Source of the DNA: Pseudomonas sp. B21-056
Lineage (GTDB): Bacteria > Pseudomonadota > Gammaproteobacteria > Pseudomonadales > Pseudomonadaceae
Reading direction: 5' to 3'
Assembly: GCF_026016325.1 (NCBI RefSeq)
Contig: NZ_CP087203.1
Span: 4,154,001 to 4,218,000 of the forward strand
DNA: 64,000 nucleotides
Part shown: positions 34,503 to 44,637 of the stretch, piece by piece
How positions within the stretch are numbered: position 1 is the first letter of the stretch
Layout: every line of letters begins with the position of its first letter
Made by a program: the position numbers and the translations under genes
The notes under the pieces: generated by a model
Seen by the model: only the letters and a program-made list of their open reading frames with translations
Database searches by the model: none
What the model was told of the DNA's origin: nothing

Positions 34503-35365
34503 GCCAACGCGTCCAACTCGGCCAGCATCGGCGCCGGAATCCGCAGTTCGCTCGCCGTGAGGTTCTCCCGCAAGTGCGCCACCGACGACGTACCGGGAAT
34601 CAACAGCATATTCGGCGCGCGCTGCAGGAGCCATGCCAGTGCAACGCACAGCGGTGACACCTCCAGGCGCGCCGCGACGCTCGAGAGGGCCTGCGATTGC
34701 AGCGGTGTGAAGCCACCCAAAGGAAAGAACGGTACGTAGGCGATGCCCTGCCGGCCCAGCTCGGCAATCAGTGCCTCGTCGTCCCGGTGGGTCAGGTTGT
34801 AATGATTCTGCACGCACGCCACCTTGGCGATGCCCTGTGCCTGCCTGACCTGCGAGGCGGTGACACTGCTCAGCCCCAGATGGCGGATCAGGCCTTGCTG
34901 CTGCAATTGGGCGAGTGCCGCGAACGGTTCCTCGATGCTCCTCTCGGTAGGCGCTTCCATGGCCCCCCAGAAGACCCGCAGGTTGACCACATCAAGGACG
35001 TCCACGCCCAGGTTACGCAGGTTGTCGTGCACCGCGCTGGTCAATTCGGCGGGGCGCAAGGCCGAGTTCCAGGAACCATCGGCACCCCGGCGGACGCCGA
35101 CCTTGGTGACGATGACCAGGTCCTTCGAGTAAGGATGCAAGGCTTCGCGGATCAGCTGGTTGGTGATGTGAGGGCCGTAGAAATCGGCGGTGTCGATATG
35201 GTTGACCCCGGCTTCCAGCGCTGCGCGCAATACCGCAACAGCGGCGCTCGGGTCCTTGGGTGGCCCGAACACGTGAGGGCCGGCCAACTGCATCGCACCG
35301 TAACCCATGCGATTGACCTTGCGGTCACCCAATTGAAAGGTTCCGGCTTTGGCTGCGTTGCTCAT
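34499..35365 (-). CDS. aldo/keto reductase
   Basis: A 288-residue NADPH-dependent reductase of the AKR superfamily (TIM barrel). GVNHIDTADFYGPHITNQLI carries the catalytic Asp and Tyr, the Lys is in DLVIVTKVGVRRG, and the His position lies in the strand before LRNLGVDVLDVVNLRVF. Cofactor part: RAPNMLLIPGTSSVAHLREN. A LysR-type regulator is divergent from it at 100 bases, a common pairing. Confidence 0.92.
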   Translation of the reverse strand: MSNAAKAGTFQLGDRKVNRMGYGAMQLAGPHVFGPPKDPSAAVAVLRAALEAGVNHIDTADFYGPHITNQLIREALHPYSKDLVIVTKVGVRRGADGSWNSALRPAELTSAVHDNLRNLGVDVLDVVNLRVFWGAMEAPTERSIEEPFAALAQLQQQGLIRHLGLSSVTASQVRQAQGIAKVACVQNHYNLTHRDDEALIAELGRQGIAYVPFFPLGGFTPLQSQALSSVAARLEVSPLCVALAWLLQRAPNMLLIPGTSSVAHLRENLTASELRIPAPMLAELDALA

Positions 35366-35465
35366 CTCGTACCCCTTGGGTCAATGGAAGAGAACGCACT
35401 ATAGGCGTTGACCATTTCATTGATAATCAGGTGCAATCGGCACAGGCTGTACGAGCGAGAGAACA

Positions 35466-36374
35466 ATGACGACAGATCTTCAAGACTTGCTGGCCCTGGT
35501 GGCCGTGGTCAATGCAGGTGGTTTTCGGGAAGGCGCACGGGCCAGCGGTAGGTCCGCTTCAAGCCTCAGCGACGCGGTACGACGCGTGGAAACCCGCCTG
35601 GGCGTGCGCCTGCTCAACCGCACCACCCGCAGCGTGGTGCCGACCGAGGCCGGTGCCCGGCTGATGGAGCGCATCGTGCCGGCCCTGGGTGAAGTCGAAT
35701 CCGCGCTGGACGTGGTCAACGAGTTCCGTGATCGCCCCTCGGGCACCCTGCGCTTGAACGTGCCGGTCAGCGCCGCGAGACTGGTGTTGCCCTCGATCAT
35801 CACACCGTTCCTGAAAGCCTACCCCGACATTCGCCTGGAAATCGTCACCGAAGAGAGTTTCGTCGACGTGCTCGCGGCCGGTTGTGACGCCGGCATCCGC
35901 TACGACGAGCGACTTGAACAGGACATGATCGCCATCCCCATCGGCCCGCGGTTCCAACGCTGCGCAACCGCCGCCTCACCGGCATACCTCAATGCCCGGG
36001 GACGCCCCCGACATCCTCGGGACCTGCTCCAGCACGCCTGCCTGCGGGGCAAATTTCCCAGTGGGGCCATGCCGCTCTGGGAATATGAGCGTGACGGTGA
36101 AATCGTCAGCGTCGACCCCAGCGGTCCATTGATCTTCCGCGTGGCAGGCGCGGTGGACCTGGCAGTGCAAGCCGCGGTGGATGGGCTGGGCGTGATCTAC
36201 CTGTTCGAGGATTGGTTGAAGCCCTATCTGGACAGCGGCGCACTGGAGCCGGTCCTGACGCCCTGGTGGCAGCGCTTCAACGGGCCGTTTCTCTACTATC
36301 CCGGCCGCCGCTACCTGCCCTCACCGTTGCGGGCGTTCGTGGATTTTATCCAGGCCAACCGGGATCCGGGATAG
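35466..36374 (+). CDS. LysR-family transcriptional regulator
   Basis: A 302-residue LysR regulator: N-terminal winged helix (LLALVAVVNAGGFREGARAS then LSDAVRRVETRLGVRLLNRT) and C-terminal periplasmic-binding-type effector domain (residues about 90-295; FLKAYPDIRLEIVTEESFVD). It lies 100 bases from the divergent aldo/keto reductase and probably controls it. Confidence 0.93.
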   Translation: MTTDLQDLLALVAVVNAGGFREGARASGRSASSLSDAVRRVETRLGVRLLNRTTRSVVPTEAGARLMERIVPALGEVESALDVVNEFRDRPSGTLRLNVPVSAARLVLPSIITPFLKAYPDIRLEIVTEESFVDVLAAGCDAGIRYDERLEQDMIAIPIGPRFQRCATAASPAYLNARGRPRHPRDLLQHACLRGKFPSGAMPLWEYERDGEIVSVDPSGPLIFRVAGAVDLAVQAAVDGLGVIYLFEDWLKPYLDSGALEPVLTPWWQRFNGPFLYYPGRRYLPSPLRAFVDFIQANRDPG

Positions 36375-36410
36375 CGTGGGGGCATGGCATTTCGCAAGCT
36401 GACCCACCGC

Positions 36411-36507
36411 CATCGCGAGCAGGCTCGCTCCCACAGGGGATCTGGACCGACAAAAGATTTTCCTGTCGATTGAAGTCCCAGTGTGGGAGCGAGCCTGCTC
36501 GCGATGG
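36411..36507. repeat. REP pair (BIME)
   Basis: Two inverted copies of the core TCGCGAGCAGGCTCGCTCCC (36413-36432) and its reverse complement (36485-36505), with CACAG/TGTG outer edges, about 50 bases apart. The rest of the 436-base gap 36375-36810 holds no gene that I can see, only a GC-rich stretch (36540-36700) and the RidA leader. Confidence 0.9.
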
Positions 36508-36810
36508 CGGTGGCACATTCGGCGTCACAGCAAACTGATCCACCCCAACGCCCACTCATCCGCTCGCCTCGAGGATTATCGAACCAAGCCCGGTCGCCAG
36601 CGCTCGGAGATACATGACACCGGCCGATGACGGTGCATGCGGCGGTGGTTGAACCGCAACCCGGGCGTGTGTCTTCGGCCCAGCAGTGGGGCTCGCGCTG
36701 ACACCAAGCGCGGGATCGAAAGAGGAAATCACGAAAGACTCGGCAAGGGGCGTTAGACTGAGCGTGGTTTTTGACCGATCCCCTACCCTTTTTCGAGCTA
36801 GAGATTTTCC

Positions 36811-37191
36811 ATGGCAAACCCAGACATCACGTTCACGCCTGACCCGGACGTTGAGTCCATTTCCTCCGACGTCGCCGGCTTCGGCGGCCTGCTGGTTTCC
36901 ACCCAGATCCCGACGCGCGCCGACGGCAGCCTGGAACTGGGCGACATCACCCTGCAGAGCGAGTGCACGTTACAGGCGCTCAAGACTGCACTGGAGCGCG
37001 CCGGCAGTTCCATGGACCGGGTGCTGCACCTGACCATCTACCTCACCGACATGACCGAACGCGCGGCCTTCAATGAAGTGTACAAACGCTTCTTTGCCAA
37101 GCCCTGGCCGGTTCGCGCCGCGATCGGCGTGGCGGCACTGGGGGTCGAGGGGATGCGGGTGGAAGTGACGGCGATGGCGGCGAAAGGCTGA
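36811..37191 (+). CDS. RidA-family protein (reactive imine deaminase)
   Basis: A 126-residue RidA (YjgF/UK114) family protein. GGLLVSTQIPTRADGSLELGD has the strand forming the active site and VRAAIGVAALGVEGMRVEVT includes the conserved Arg (about residue 104). Such trimers hydrolyse 2-aminoacrylate and related imines. No partner operon is evident. Confidence 0.92.
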   Translation: MANPDITFTPDPDVESISSDVAGFGGLLVSTQIPTRADGSLELGDITLQSECTLQALKTALERAGSSMDRVLHLTIYLTDMTERAAFNEVYKRFFAKPWPVRAAIGVAALGVEGMRVEVTAMAAKG

Positions 37192-37271
37192 AGGCACACT
37201 GCATGCTTGCGTGGGCGGCGAGCTCATGAACGCGGTGTGTCGGCTGGCTGGGATGTTGACTGTGCCGACGT

Positions 37272-37296
37272 CATCGCGAGCAGGCTCGCTCCCACG
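37272..37296 (+). repeat. single REP element
   Basis: One copy of the REP core TCGCGAGCAGGCTCGCTCCC (37273-37292), between RidA and hemB. Unlike the other sites there is no inverted partner nearby. It sits at the converging 3' ends and may shape transcript ends. Confidence 0.85.
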
Positions 37297-37312
37297 AGGA
37301 ATTGTGTTAGAT

Positions 37313-38287
37313 TCAGATGCCGCTTGATGCCAGGTCCATCGCGAAGTAGGTAAAGATCAGGTCCGCCCCTGCCCGCTTGATCGCGCCCAGGCTTTCGCGC
37401 ACCACGCGGGCTTCGTCGATGGCGCCGGCCTGGGCGGCGAACTTGATCATCGCGTATTCGCCACTGACCTGATAGGCCGACAGAGGAAGGTTCGACGCCT
37501 GGCGAATGTCACGGATGATGTCGAGGTAGGCTCCGGCCGGTTTGACCATCAGCGCGTCGGCGCCTTCCTGCTCATCGAGCAGGGATTCGCGCAGCGCCTC
37601 GCGACGGTTCATCGGGTTCATCTGATAGCTCTTGCGGTCGCCCTTCAAAGCGCTGCCGCCCGCCTCGCGGAACGGACCGTAGAGCGCCGAGGCGAATTTG
37701 GTGGAATAGGCCATGATCGCCGTCTGGCTGAACCCGGCTTCATCCAGGGCCTTGCGAATCGCCTGGACCTGCCCATCCATCGCCGCGGACGGTGCGATCA
37801 CATCGGTACCGGCGCGGGCCGCTGCCACGGCTTGCCGGCCCAGGTTGAACAGGGTCCGATCGTTGTCCACTTCATGCCCGTGAAGCACGCCACAATGACC
37901 GTGATCGGTGTATTCACAGAAACAGGTGTCGGACATCACGATCATTTCCGGCACCGCGTCCTTGCAGATCGCGGCCATGCGCGACACCAGGCCACGCTCG
38001 TTCCAGGTGTCGCTGCCGTCGCTGTCCAGATGATGGGACACGCCAAAGGTCATCACCGACTTGATGCCCGCACGAGCATATCGCTCGATCTCGCCGGCCA
38101 GTTTCGATTCAGGTATGCGCGCTACACCCGGCATGCTCTTGATCGGCACGAAGTCATCAATTTCTTCTTCGACGAAAATCGGCAGGACCAGGTCGTTCAA
38201 GGTGAACTCGGTTTCCTGGAAAAGGCTGCGCAGGCTCGCATTACGACGCAGACGGCGTGGACGTGCTTCAGGGAACTGGCTGGACAT
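37313..38287 (-). CDS. hemB: delta-aminolevulinic acid dehydratase (porphobilinogen synthase), Cys-rich type
   Basis: A 324-residue HemB joining two ALA molecules to porphobilinogen in haem synthesis. Active-site lysines are likely in [14 protein letters not shown] and [13 protein letters not shown]. The metal site reads [14 protein letters not shown], with three cysteines, the zinc-binding type. P. aeruginosa HemB, as I recall, is the Mg type with Asp in place of Cys, so this may be a second copy. Start 38287 follows AGGAG; the longer frame lacks it. It is not in an operon with other haem genes. Confidence 0.92.
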   Translation of the reverse strand: MSSQFPEARPRRLRRNASLRSLFQETEFTLNDLVLPIFVEEEIDDFVPIKSMPGVARIPESKLAGEIERYARAGIKSVMTFGVSHHLDSDGSDTWNERGLVSRMAAICKDAVPEMIVMSDTCFCEYTDHGHCGVLHGHEVDNDRTLFNLGRQAVAAARAGTDVIAPSAAMDGQVQAIRKALDEAGFSQTAIMAYSTKFASALYGPFREAGGSALKGDRKSYQMNPMNRREALRESLLDEQEGADALMVKPAGAYLDIIRDIRQASNLPLSAYQVSGEYAMIKFAAQAGAIDEARVVRESLGAIKRAGADLIFTYFAMDLASSGI

Positions 38288-38400
38288 GGGACTCCTGGGC
38301 AAATGGGTGGAAATCACAGGGGACAAAGCTTATGCCCTGACCGACCAGGGCACAAACGTCGCTTGGAAAACAGAGTGTTACCGGCAGGGCAATAATCCGC

Positions 38401-39258
38401 TCACAAGCTCAGCGAGCCATTGATGCAGGTCACCACCGCACCGCCGATCCAGACGTCTTCGCCGACTTGCTCGACCTGAATCCGCCCGGCTCGGCCCATG
38501 GTCAACCCCTGGCTGACCAAATAAGACGACGGCGCCAACCCCTTGCCCAACATCCACTGGGCAAGCCCGGCATTCAGGCTACCGGTGGCCGGGTCCTCCG
38601 GCATGCCATCGCCGGCAATGAAACCCCGCACTTCAAATTGAGCCTCGGCGCCGTCCACCGCCGGATCCCAAGGTGCGATGACCCCCACGGCCAAATCCAG
38701 AAGTTGGCGATAGTCGGGCTTGAGCGTCAGCACCTGCTGGCGATCCTTGAGCATCAATGCCAGCCAACCGGCGCCGTTATCGACCCATTGCGCGTCGACA
38801 ATCGCCTCGGCCGGCAGTCTCAGGCCACTGCGCACCCGCTCCAGCACATCAGCCTCCAGCGGACCGGACTTGAGCAGCGGCGGTGCCAGGAACGCCAACC
38901 CGCGTTCACTGCGCCGAATTCTTACCAGGCCTACGCCGCATTCCTGCACGATCTCCCGACCTTTCGGCACGCCGCCGGCTTCCAACCAGGCATGACAACT
39001 GCCCAGGGTCGGATGCCCGGCAAACGGCAACTCGGTCGACGTGGTGAAAATACGCACGCGGTAGTCCGCCTCCGGATGGCGCGGCGTCAACAGGAAAGTG
39101 GTTTCGCTGAGGTTGGTCCAGTTGGCAAAGGCGACCATCTGCTCATCACCGAGCCCATCGGCCCCCAGCACCACGGCCAATGGATTGCCCTTGAGCGGCA
39201 CGTCGCTGAACACGTCCAGTTGCTTGAAATCGAATCGACGCGTCATCGCTTTGCTCAT
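38401..39258 (-). CDS. PhzF-family epimerase/isomerase
   Basis: A 285-residue protein of the PhzF/diaminopimelate-epimerase-like fold. Signature pieces: FKQLDVFSDVPLKGNPLAVV, LSETTFLL with catalytic Glu near residue 52, FAGHPTLGSCHAWLEAGG and EDPATGSLNAGLAQWML. Most members have unknown substrates. Its start overlaps the stop of the GST gene, forming an operon. Confidence 0.92.
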   Translation of the reverse strand: MSKAMTRRFDFKQLDVFSDVPLKGNPLAVVLGADGLGDEQMVAFANWTNLSETTFLLTPRHPEADYRVRIFTTSTELPFAGHPTLGSCHAWLEAGGVPKGREIVQECGVGLVRIRRSERGLAFLAPPLLKSGPLEADVLERVRSGLRLPAEAIVDAQWVDNGAGWLALMLKDRQQVLTLKPDYRQLLDLAVGVIAPWDPAVDGAEAQFEVRGFIAGDGMPEDPATGSLNAGLAQWMLGKGLAPSSYLVSQGLTMGRAGRIQVEQVGEDVWIGGAVVTCINGSLSL

Positions 39259-39953
39259 TCCGGAATCTTCAAGCCCCGAACCACGGCCGGCCGCGCCAGG
39301 AAGCGTTCCAGCACCCGCGTCACATTGGCGAAATCCTTGATGCCCACCAGATCGCCGGCCTCATAGAACCCGATCAGGTTGCGCACCCAGGGAAACGTGG
39401 CGATGTCGGCAATGGTGTAGCGCTCGCCCATGATCCAGTCACGTCCTTCCAGGCGACCGTCGAGTACCTTGAGCAGACGCTTGCTTTCCTCGACATAACG
39501 GTCGCGAGGTCGCTTGTCTTCATAGTCCTTGCCGGCGAACTTATTGAAGAAGCCCAACTGCCCGAACATCGGCCCGATCCCGCCCATCTGGAACATCAAC
39601 CACTGAATCGTCTCGTAGCGCGCCGCCGCTTCCTGGGCCAGCAGTTGACCACTCTTGTCCGCCAGGTAAATCAGAATCGCCCCAGACTCGAACAACGCCA
39701 ACGGCTGGTCGCCCGGCCCATGGGGATCAAGGATCGCCGGGATCTTGTTGTTGGGGTTGAGGGAGAGGAATTCCGGAGAGAGCTGATCGTTGCTGCCGAA
39801 ATCCACCTTGTGGGGTTCGTAGGGCAGGCCGATCTCCTCCAGCATGATCGAGACTTTCACGCCGTTGGGGGTTGGCAGGGAGTAGAGCTGGAGCCACTCA
39901 GGGTATTGGGCGGGCCATTTTTGGGTGATGGGGAATGGGGTCAGGTTGGGCAT
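39255..39953 (-). CDS. glutathione S-transferase (YfcG/Ure2-like)
   Basis: A 232-residue GST. The thioredoxin-like domain contains SLPTPNGVKVSIMLEEIGLP and NPNNKIPAILD (glutathione loop, residues about 66-76) and FESGAILIYLADKSG. The helical domain includes YTIADIATFPWVRNL. The YfcG/Ure2 subgroup often has disulfide reductase activity. Start 39953 follows GGAG; the longer frame is not needed. Confidence 0.92.
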   Translation of the reverse strand: MPNLTPFPITQKWPAQYPEWLQLYSLPTPNGVKVSIMLEEIGLPYEPHKVDFGSNDQLSPEFLSLNPNNKIPAILDPHGPGDQPLALFESGAILIYLADKSGQLLAQEAAARYETIQWLMFQMGGIGPMFGQLGFFNKFAGKDYEDKRPRDRYVEESKRLLKVLDGRLEGRDWIMGERYTIADIATFPWVRNLIGFYEAGDLVGIKDFANVTRVLERFLARPAVVRGLKIPE

Positions 39954-40290
39954 GGGGAGCTCCACGGCGACTGGGAAAGGGTGGAGCATAATTCAGGATC
40001 GTTTTGGAGGCATCAGCAAAGGCCTCCTCACTCCGCTAAATCCAAAACGTCACGCTATTCACTCCGGCCGTTATTAATTCCGCAACATCCTGTCGCTAAT
40101 GTTCACCCCATCTCACGGAAGAGAGCCGTGGCAGGATCGAACCAAAGGGCTTCAGGAGACTCAGAGCAATGCCCCAAGGAATCGAAGCGGCATAACGACA
40201 AGGAAAACACCCGAAGCCTGGACTTCGTGGTGCCAGGGTTTGTCAGCCTGACTCGAAGCCTGAATCGAGACAGCCGAAGAACACAATCCG
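39954..40290. other. 337-base intergenic region without a gene
   Basis: Between the divergent GST and phosphatase genes. I see a small inverted repeat GGAGGC / GCCTCC (40006-40027) and AT-poor sequence with scattered CGAAGCCTG repeats near 40219 and 40254, but no coding frame with a ribosome site and no clear promoter boxes. Confidence 0.5.
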
Positions 40291-40965
40291 ATGATCAATC
40301 CTCTGAATTTTGCCAGACACCTGAAACGCCGTTCATGGCTGATGCTACCGACGCTGCTCGTGGTCTGCGGCCTGGTGCTGTCACTGGAGTCCAGCGTCAG
40401 TCGCGCCCAGCCGGTCGACGGCATCCAGACCCTGGTGTTCCTGCGCCACGCCGAAAAGCCCGCCGGTGGTCTGGGCCAGCTCAATTGCCAGGGCCTCAAC
40501 CGCGCCATCGACCTGGCCACCCTGCTGCCGCAAAAATTCGGCAAGGCCGACTACGTGTTCGCGGCCAACCCTACCCGCAATGTCGAAGAGGGCGAGAAGG
40601 ACAACTCCTATAGCTACATTCGCCCATTGATGACCATCAGCCCGAGCGCAATCAAGCTCGGGTTGCCGGTCAATATCGAGTATTCAGCCAACGACACCAG
40701 CGCCCTGGCCGACGAACTGCTGCACGACAAGTACCACAACGCTACCATCTACACGGCCTGGTCCCACGGCTACCTGCCGGAGCTGATCAACAAGGTGGCC
40801 GGCGAAGCCGTGGGCAAGAATCAGACCATTACCGAAGACTGGGCGTCGGGGGACTTCGATTCGCTGTACGTGCTGACCCTGACCTGGCACAACGGCAAGG
40901 CCAGCCTCTCCAGCCAGAGCTACAAGCAAGGCCTGGATAACGGGCGGAAAACCTGTCCGACGTAA
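40291..40965 (+). CDS. membrane-anchored or exported histidine phosphatase
   Basis: A 224-residue histidine phosphatase-fold protein with an N-terminal hydrophobic segment (about residues 15-37) after a basic start, so probably exported or anchored. The catalytic motif is FLRHAEKP (about residues 50-57), and a second histidine lies in TAWSHGYL. Substrate unknown. Confidence 0.85.
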   Translation: MINPLNFARHLKRRSWLMLPTLLVVCGLVLSLESSVSRAQPVDGIQTLVFLRHAEKPAGGLGQLNCQGLNRAIDLATLLPQKFGKADYVFAANPTRNVEEGEKDNSYSYIRPLMTISPSAIKLGLPVNIEYSANDTSALADELLHDKYHNATIYTAWSHGYLPELINKVAGEAVGKNQTITEDWASGDFDSLYVLTLTWHNGKASLSSQSYKQGLDNGRKTCPT

Positions 40966-40976
40966 GCGGCAGGTAT

Positions 40977-41080
40977 CGCAGGAGCTGGCGAAGCCTGCGA
41001 TCTTTTGATTTTGATCTTTCGCTTGAGATGCAATTGTCAGTGGAGAGATCGCAGCCTCGTTGCACTCGACAGCTCCTACG
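40977..41080 (-). repeat. diverged copy of the long palindromic intergenic element
   Basis: Contains AGGAGCTGGCGAAGCCTGCG, GATCTTTCGCT and ATCGCAGCCTCGTTGCACTC in the same order as the element at 50014-50120, but with many changes. It fills the gap between the phosphatase and permease genes. Confidence 0.75.
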
Positions 41081-41171
41081 GGACGCAGCCCGGCGCAAGT
41101 CCCGTCGTCACAGCAGGCTTTTTCGCCACAGGGTATGATGCGCCCACATCCCTGTTGCCCGGACCTTCGCC

Positions 41172-42224
41172 ATGTCTCTCTCTTCTGCCGCTCCCGTTCG
41201 GGGCTGGTCGTTCTGGTGGAAACCCGCCCTGTTCCTGCTGGTGGCCTGCGTCGGCCTCTACTACGTCAAGTGGTCGCCCTATTACCTCAAGGCGTTTGTC
41301 GCCGCCGATAACCACAGCATCGGCAGCTCGATCCTCAACGACGCACAGACCGCGCCGCTGATGGCCGCGCTGGCCTACGCCAAGGTGTACTTCCTAGCGA
41401 TCTGGAAGGCGGCGGTGCTGGCGGTGATCCTCGGCTCCCTGTTGCAGGTGTTGATTCCCCGTGACTGGCTGTTGCGCCTGTTCGGCCAGGCCGGTTTTGC
41501 CTCGACCCTGCGCGGCGGGCTGTTCGCCCTGCCCGGCATGATGTGTTCGTGCTGCGCGGCGCCGGTGGCGGCCGGGATGCGTCGGCAGAATGTCTCGGTG
41601 GGCGCGGCGCTGGCCTTCTGGATCGGCAACCCGGTGCTCAACCCCGCGACCCTGGTCTTCATGGGCTTCGTGCTGGGCTGGGGTTTCACCGCCCTGCGGT
41701 TGGTGGCGGGCATTGTGCTGGTGTTTGGCGTGTCGATGGTGGCCCAGCGCATCGCCCGGCCCGACGTGCTGCCCGAGGCGGCCGTAGAAGCCGTGACCGA
41801 GGCCAGCGAGGCCGATGCACAGCCCTTCCTGACCCGTTGGGGACGGACCTTGTGGCAGTTGTTCTGGAGCACCATTCCCGTCTATGTGCTGGCAGTGCTG
41901 GTCCTGGGCGCGGCACGGGTCTGGCTGTTTCCCCATGTCGATGGCGCCATGGCCAACAGCCTGGTGTGGCTGGTGCCGTTGGCTATCGTCGGCACGCTGT
42001 TCGTGATTCCTACCGCAGCGGAAATCCCTATCGTTCAAACGATGATGACCCTGGGCATGGGCACCGGACCGGCCGTGGCGTTGCTGATGACACTGCCGAG
42101 CATCAGCCTGCCGTCGCTGCTGATGCTGCGCAAGGACTTCGATGCCCGGGTACTGGTGACCGTGGCGCTGTTGACCATGTTGGTCGGCATTGTCTGCGGG
42201 TTGGTTGGGGCGGTGTTGCTTTAA
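41172..42224 (+). CDS. permease of the YraQ/UPF0718 (DUF318) family
   Basis: A 350-residue membrane protein with about eight helices. The family motif GMMCSCCAAPVAAGMRR (residues about 121-137) and the following GNPVLNPATLVFMGF are present, and a second half repeat has IPTAAEIPIVQTMM. The substrate is not well established in the family (arsenical or other anions have been proposed for relatives). Monocistronic. Confidence 0.88.
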   Translation: MSLSSAAPVRGWSFWWKPALFLLVACVGLYYVKWSPYYLKAFVAADNHSIGSSILNDAQTAPLMAALAYAKVYFLAIWKAAVLAVILGSLLQVLIPRDWLLRLFGQAGFASTLRGGLFALPGMMCSCCAAPVAAGMRRQNVSVGAALAFWIGNPVLNPATLVFMGFVLGWGFTALRLVAGIVLVFGVSMVAQRIARPDVLPEAAVEAVTEASEADAQPFLTRWGRTLWQLFWSTIPVYVLAVLVLGAARVWLFPHVDGAMANSLVWLVPLAIVGTLFVIPTAAEIPIVQTMMTLGMGTGPAVALLMTLPSISLPSLLMLRKDFDARVLVTVALLTMLVGIVCGLVGAVLL

Positions 42225-42259
42225 GGTTTCAAGACTGACATCGCCGCCGGATGATCCAC

Positions 42260-42360
42260 CGCTATCGCGAGCAGGCTCGCTCCCACATGGGCCTGAGGTG
42301 ATCGCAGAGGTGTCGTCCACTGCAAATCCACTGTGGGAGCGAGCCTGCTCGCGATAGCGG
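42260..42360. repeat. REP pair (BIME)
   Basis: Forward core TCGCGAGCAGGCTCGCTCCC at 42265-42284 and reverse copy GGGAGCGAGCCTGCTCGCGA at 42335-42354, about 50 bases apart, between the converging permease and selU genes. Confidence 0.9.
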
Positions 42361-42386
42361 CAACCCGTTCCTACGAGGTCCCGAGG

Positions 42387-43490
42387 TCATCCTGTCCGGG
42401 CGGCGCGCTCACGCAGATACTCGAGCACAGCCGCCTGCTCCCCCGCAAACTCGATCCGACTCTCCTTCTTTTCCCGCTGGAACGCGTACATCGGGTCGTA
42501 ATACTCACGCAGCAAGCCTTCGATCCAGCCGCGATGCAAGTCGACGGCACCGCTGTCGGCCTGCTCGGCCAGGGCGGCTTCCATGATTGCCATCAGGCGC
42601 CGATGGCGGTCGCCGCCCAGGCGCTTGTGGATATTGTCCAGACTCGCCAGCAGCCGCTCGGAGAACAGCGCGAACCCTTCCTCGCCATGCACGGCGACAA
42701 ACTCGGCGCTCAGGTTGATGACGTAATCTCGCAGAATCCGCTCGACCCGCCGCTCCACACTGTCTTCAAGCCAGACCATCGGAATCTGTTGCATGCGCTG
42801 GTACAACGGCAACGGCAAGGCACAACTGCCGACCATCCGGCTTTCATCTTCCACCACGAATTGCCCGATACCGGCGGCGCGCTTTTTCAGCACATCCACG
42901 GCCAGGCGGTTCTCGAAATCGATGTTGGACGGCTGCCCCGTGGCACGCTTGCCGAAACTCGAGCCCCGGTGATTGGCGTAACCTTCCAGGTCCAACCCGT
43001 TGCCCAACCGGACCAGCACCTCGGTCTTGCCGGTACCGGTCATGCCGCCCAGCAAGACGAAATCGCACTGGGCGACCGCTTGCTCAACGGTGTTCAGCAG
43101 GAACGTGCGCATCGCCTTGTAGCCGCCACCCACCCTGGGGTATTCGATGCCGGCTTCGTCCTTGAGCCACTGCTGGACGATCTGTGAGCGCAGGCCGCCC
43201 CGAAAGCAATACAACACACCGTCGGGATGGGCCCGGGCAAAGTCGGCCCAGGCCTGGATGCGCTGCGCCTTGGTTTCGCCGGACACCAGTTGATGCCCCA
43301 GGACGATAGCCGCTTGCTGGCCCTGCTGTTTGTAGCAAGTACCGACCCGCTGCCGCTCGATGTCGGTCATCAGCGGCAGATTGACCACGCCGGGAAACGC
43401 GCCCTTGATAAATTCGATGGGCGCGCGGGTGTCCATCATCGGCCGGTCATTAAGGAAAATGTCGCGGTAATTGGTGATGTCATTGCCCAT
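42387..43490 (-). CDS. selU: tRNA 2-selenouridine synthase
   Basis: A 367-residue SelU/MnmH: N-terminal rhodanese domain with catalytic Cys in [18 protein letters not shown] (about residue 95) and a C-terminal P-loop domain [11 protein letters not shown] (about residues 146-156). It converts 2-thiouridine at the tRNA wobble position via geranylation and selenation, using selenophosphate from SelD. Its ATG overlaps the selD stop (TGATG). Confidence 0.94.
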   Translation of the reverse strand: MGNDITNYRDIFLNDRPMMDTRAPIEFIKGAFPGVVNLPLMTDIERQRVGTCYKQQGQQAAIVLGHQLVSGETKAQRIQAWADFARAHPDGVLYCFRGGLRSQIVQQWLKDEAGIEYPRVGGGYKAMRTFLLNTVEQAVAQCDFVLLGGMTGTGKTEVLVRLGNGLDLEGYANHRGSSFGKRATGQPSNIDFENRLAVDVLKKRAAGIGQFVVEDESRMVGSCALPLPLYQRMQQIPMVWLEDSVERRVERILRDYVINLSAEFVAVHGEEGFALFSERLLASLDNIHKRLGGDRHRRLMAIMEAALAEQADSGAVDLHRGWIEGLLREYYDPMYAFQREKKESRIEFAGEQAAVLEYLRERAARTG

Positions 43491-44524
43491 CAAGACACCT
43501 CGACCGCGTGGGTCTGTCGCTCGACCAACTCGCCAATCGGCTCCAGCGCGAGACCCAGTTCAGCGGCCATCTCAAGAAACTCGCCTTCGCCTTGCGCCGT
43601 CACGGCAATCAACAGGCCGCCGCTAGTCTGCGGGTCGCACAGCACGCGCTTGTGCAGTTCCTGGACGCGACCGACCCTGCTGGCGTAGCTGTCGTAGTTG
43701 CGCAGCGTACCGCCTGGTACACAACCCAGGTCGAGGTAATACTCGACGCCCGGCAGGCGCGGCACCGCGTCGTAGCGGATACGCGCCGTCAACTGGCTGC
43801 CATCGGCCATTTCCACCAGATGCCCGAGCAGACCGAAACCGGTGACGTCGGTCATGGCCGTCACGCCAGCGAGCTTGCCGAAGCGGCTGCCGGGTTTGTT
43901 GAGGGTACACATCCAGTCGCGGGCCAGGCCAACGTCGGCGGCGCGCAACTTGCCCTTCTTCTCCGCGGTGGTGAGGATGCCGATGCCCAGGGGTTTGGTC
44001 AGGTACAGGCGGCAACCGGCGGTGGCGGTGTCATTGCGCTTCATGTGGCGTTTTTGCACCAGACCGGTGACGGCCAGGCCGAAAATCGGCTCAGGCGCAT
44101 CGATCGAATGCCCGCCGGCCAAGGGGATACCGGCCTCGTCGCACACCGAACGCCCGCCGCGGATCACTTCCCGGGCGATTTCCGGGGCCAGCACGTTGAC
44201 TGGCCAGCCGAGAATCGCAATGGCCATCAACGGATCACCGCCCATGGCGTAGATATCACTGATGGCATTGGTGGCGGCGATACGGCCGAAATCGAAGGGA
44301 TCATCGACAATCGGCATGAAGAAGTCAGTGGTCGACACCACCCCGCGCTCTTCGTCGATGGCATACACCGCGGCATCGTCCCGGGAGGCGTTGCCGACCC
44401 ACAATTTCGGATCAAGGTTCTGCGCACCGCTGCCGGCCAGGATCACTTCCAGTACTTGCGGCGAAATCTTGCAGCCGCAACCGGCGCCGTGGCTGTACTG
44501 GGTCAGGCGAATGGGCTCGCTCAT
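43490..44524 (-). CDS. selD: selenide, water dikinase (selenophosphate synthetase)
   Basis: A 344-residue SelD making selenophosphate from selenide and ATP. The catalytic Cys and Lys are in HGAGCGCK (residues about 13-20), and [20 protein letters not shown] holds the metal-binding Asp residues. GAGAGG lies 7 bases before the ATG at 44524. Coupled to selU, so its main product here goes to tRNA selenation. Confidence 0.95.
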   Translation of the reverse strand: MSEPIRLTQYSHGAGCGCKISPQVLEVILAGSGAQNLDPKLWVGNASRDDAAVYAIDEERGVVSTTDFFMPIVDDPFDFGRIAATNAISDIYAMGGDPLMAIAILGWPVNVLAPEIAREVIRGGRSVCDEAGIPLAGGHSIDAPEPIFGLAVTGLVQKRHMKRNDTATAGCRLYLTKPLGIGILTTAEKKGKLRAADVGLARDWMCTLNKPGSRFGKLAGVTAMTDVTGFGLLGHLVEMADGSQLTARIRYDAVPRLPGVEYYLDLGCVPGGTLRNYDSYASRVGRVQELHKRVLCDPQTSGGLLIAVTAQGEGEFLEMAAELGLALEPIGELVERQTHAVEVS

Positions 44525-44622
44525 GGGCATACCTCTCATCAATCAAGGTGAGGGATTCTAGCAGCAACGTCGAAGCTTCAGTTTTCGTGCCGCGATGGCT
44601 GGCCGAAACTGGTACGGGATGT

Positions 44623-44634
44623 GCAAACGTTTGC
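44623..44634. promoter_or_regulatory. GCAAACGTTTGC operator upstream of the Tsx-like gene
   Basis: A perfect 12-bp palindrome, the core of the E. coli PurR box (ACGCAAACGTTTGCGT) and of related LacI-family sites. It lies 83 bases before the start of a nucleoside-channel gene, which makes control by a purine- or nucleoside-responsive LacI-type regulator likely. Confidence 0.65.
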
Positions 44635-44637
44635 GAG

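Noticed and set aside
32658..34817. A 719-codon reverse open frame covering the AraC-type gene and the MBL gene region
   Set aside because: Only the first 969 bases (to 33626) encode a recognisable regulator. The rest is antisense to the well-supported MBL hydrolase and carries no family features.
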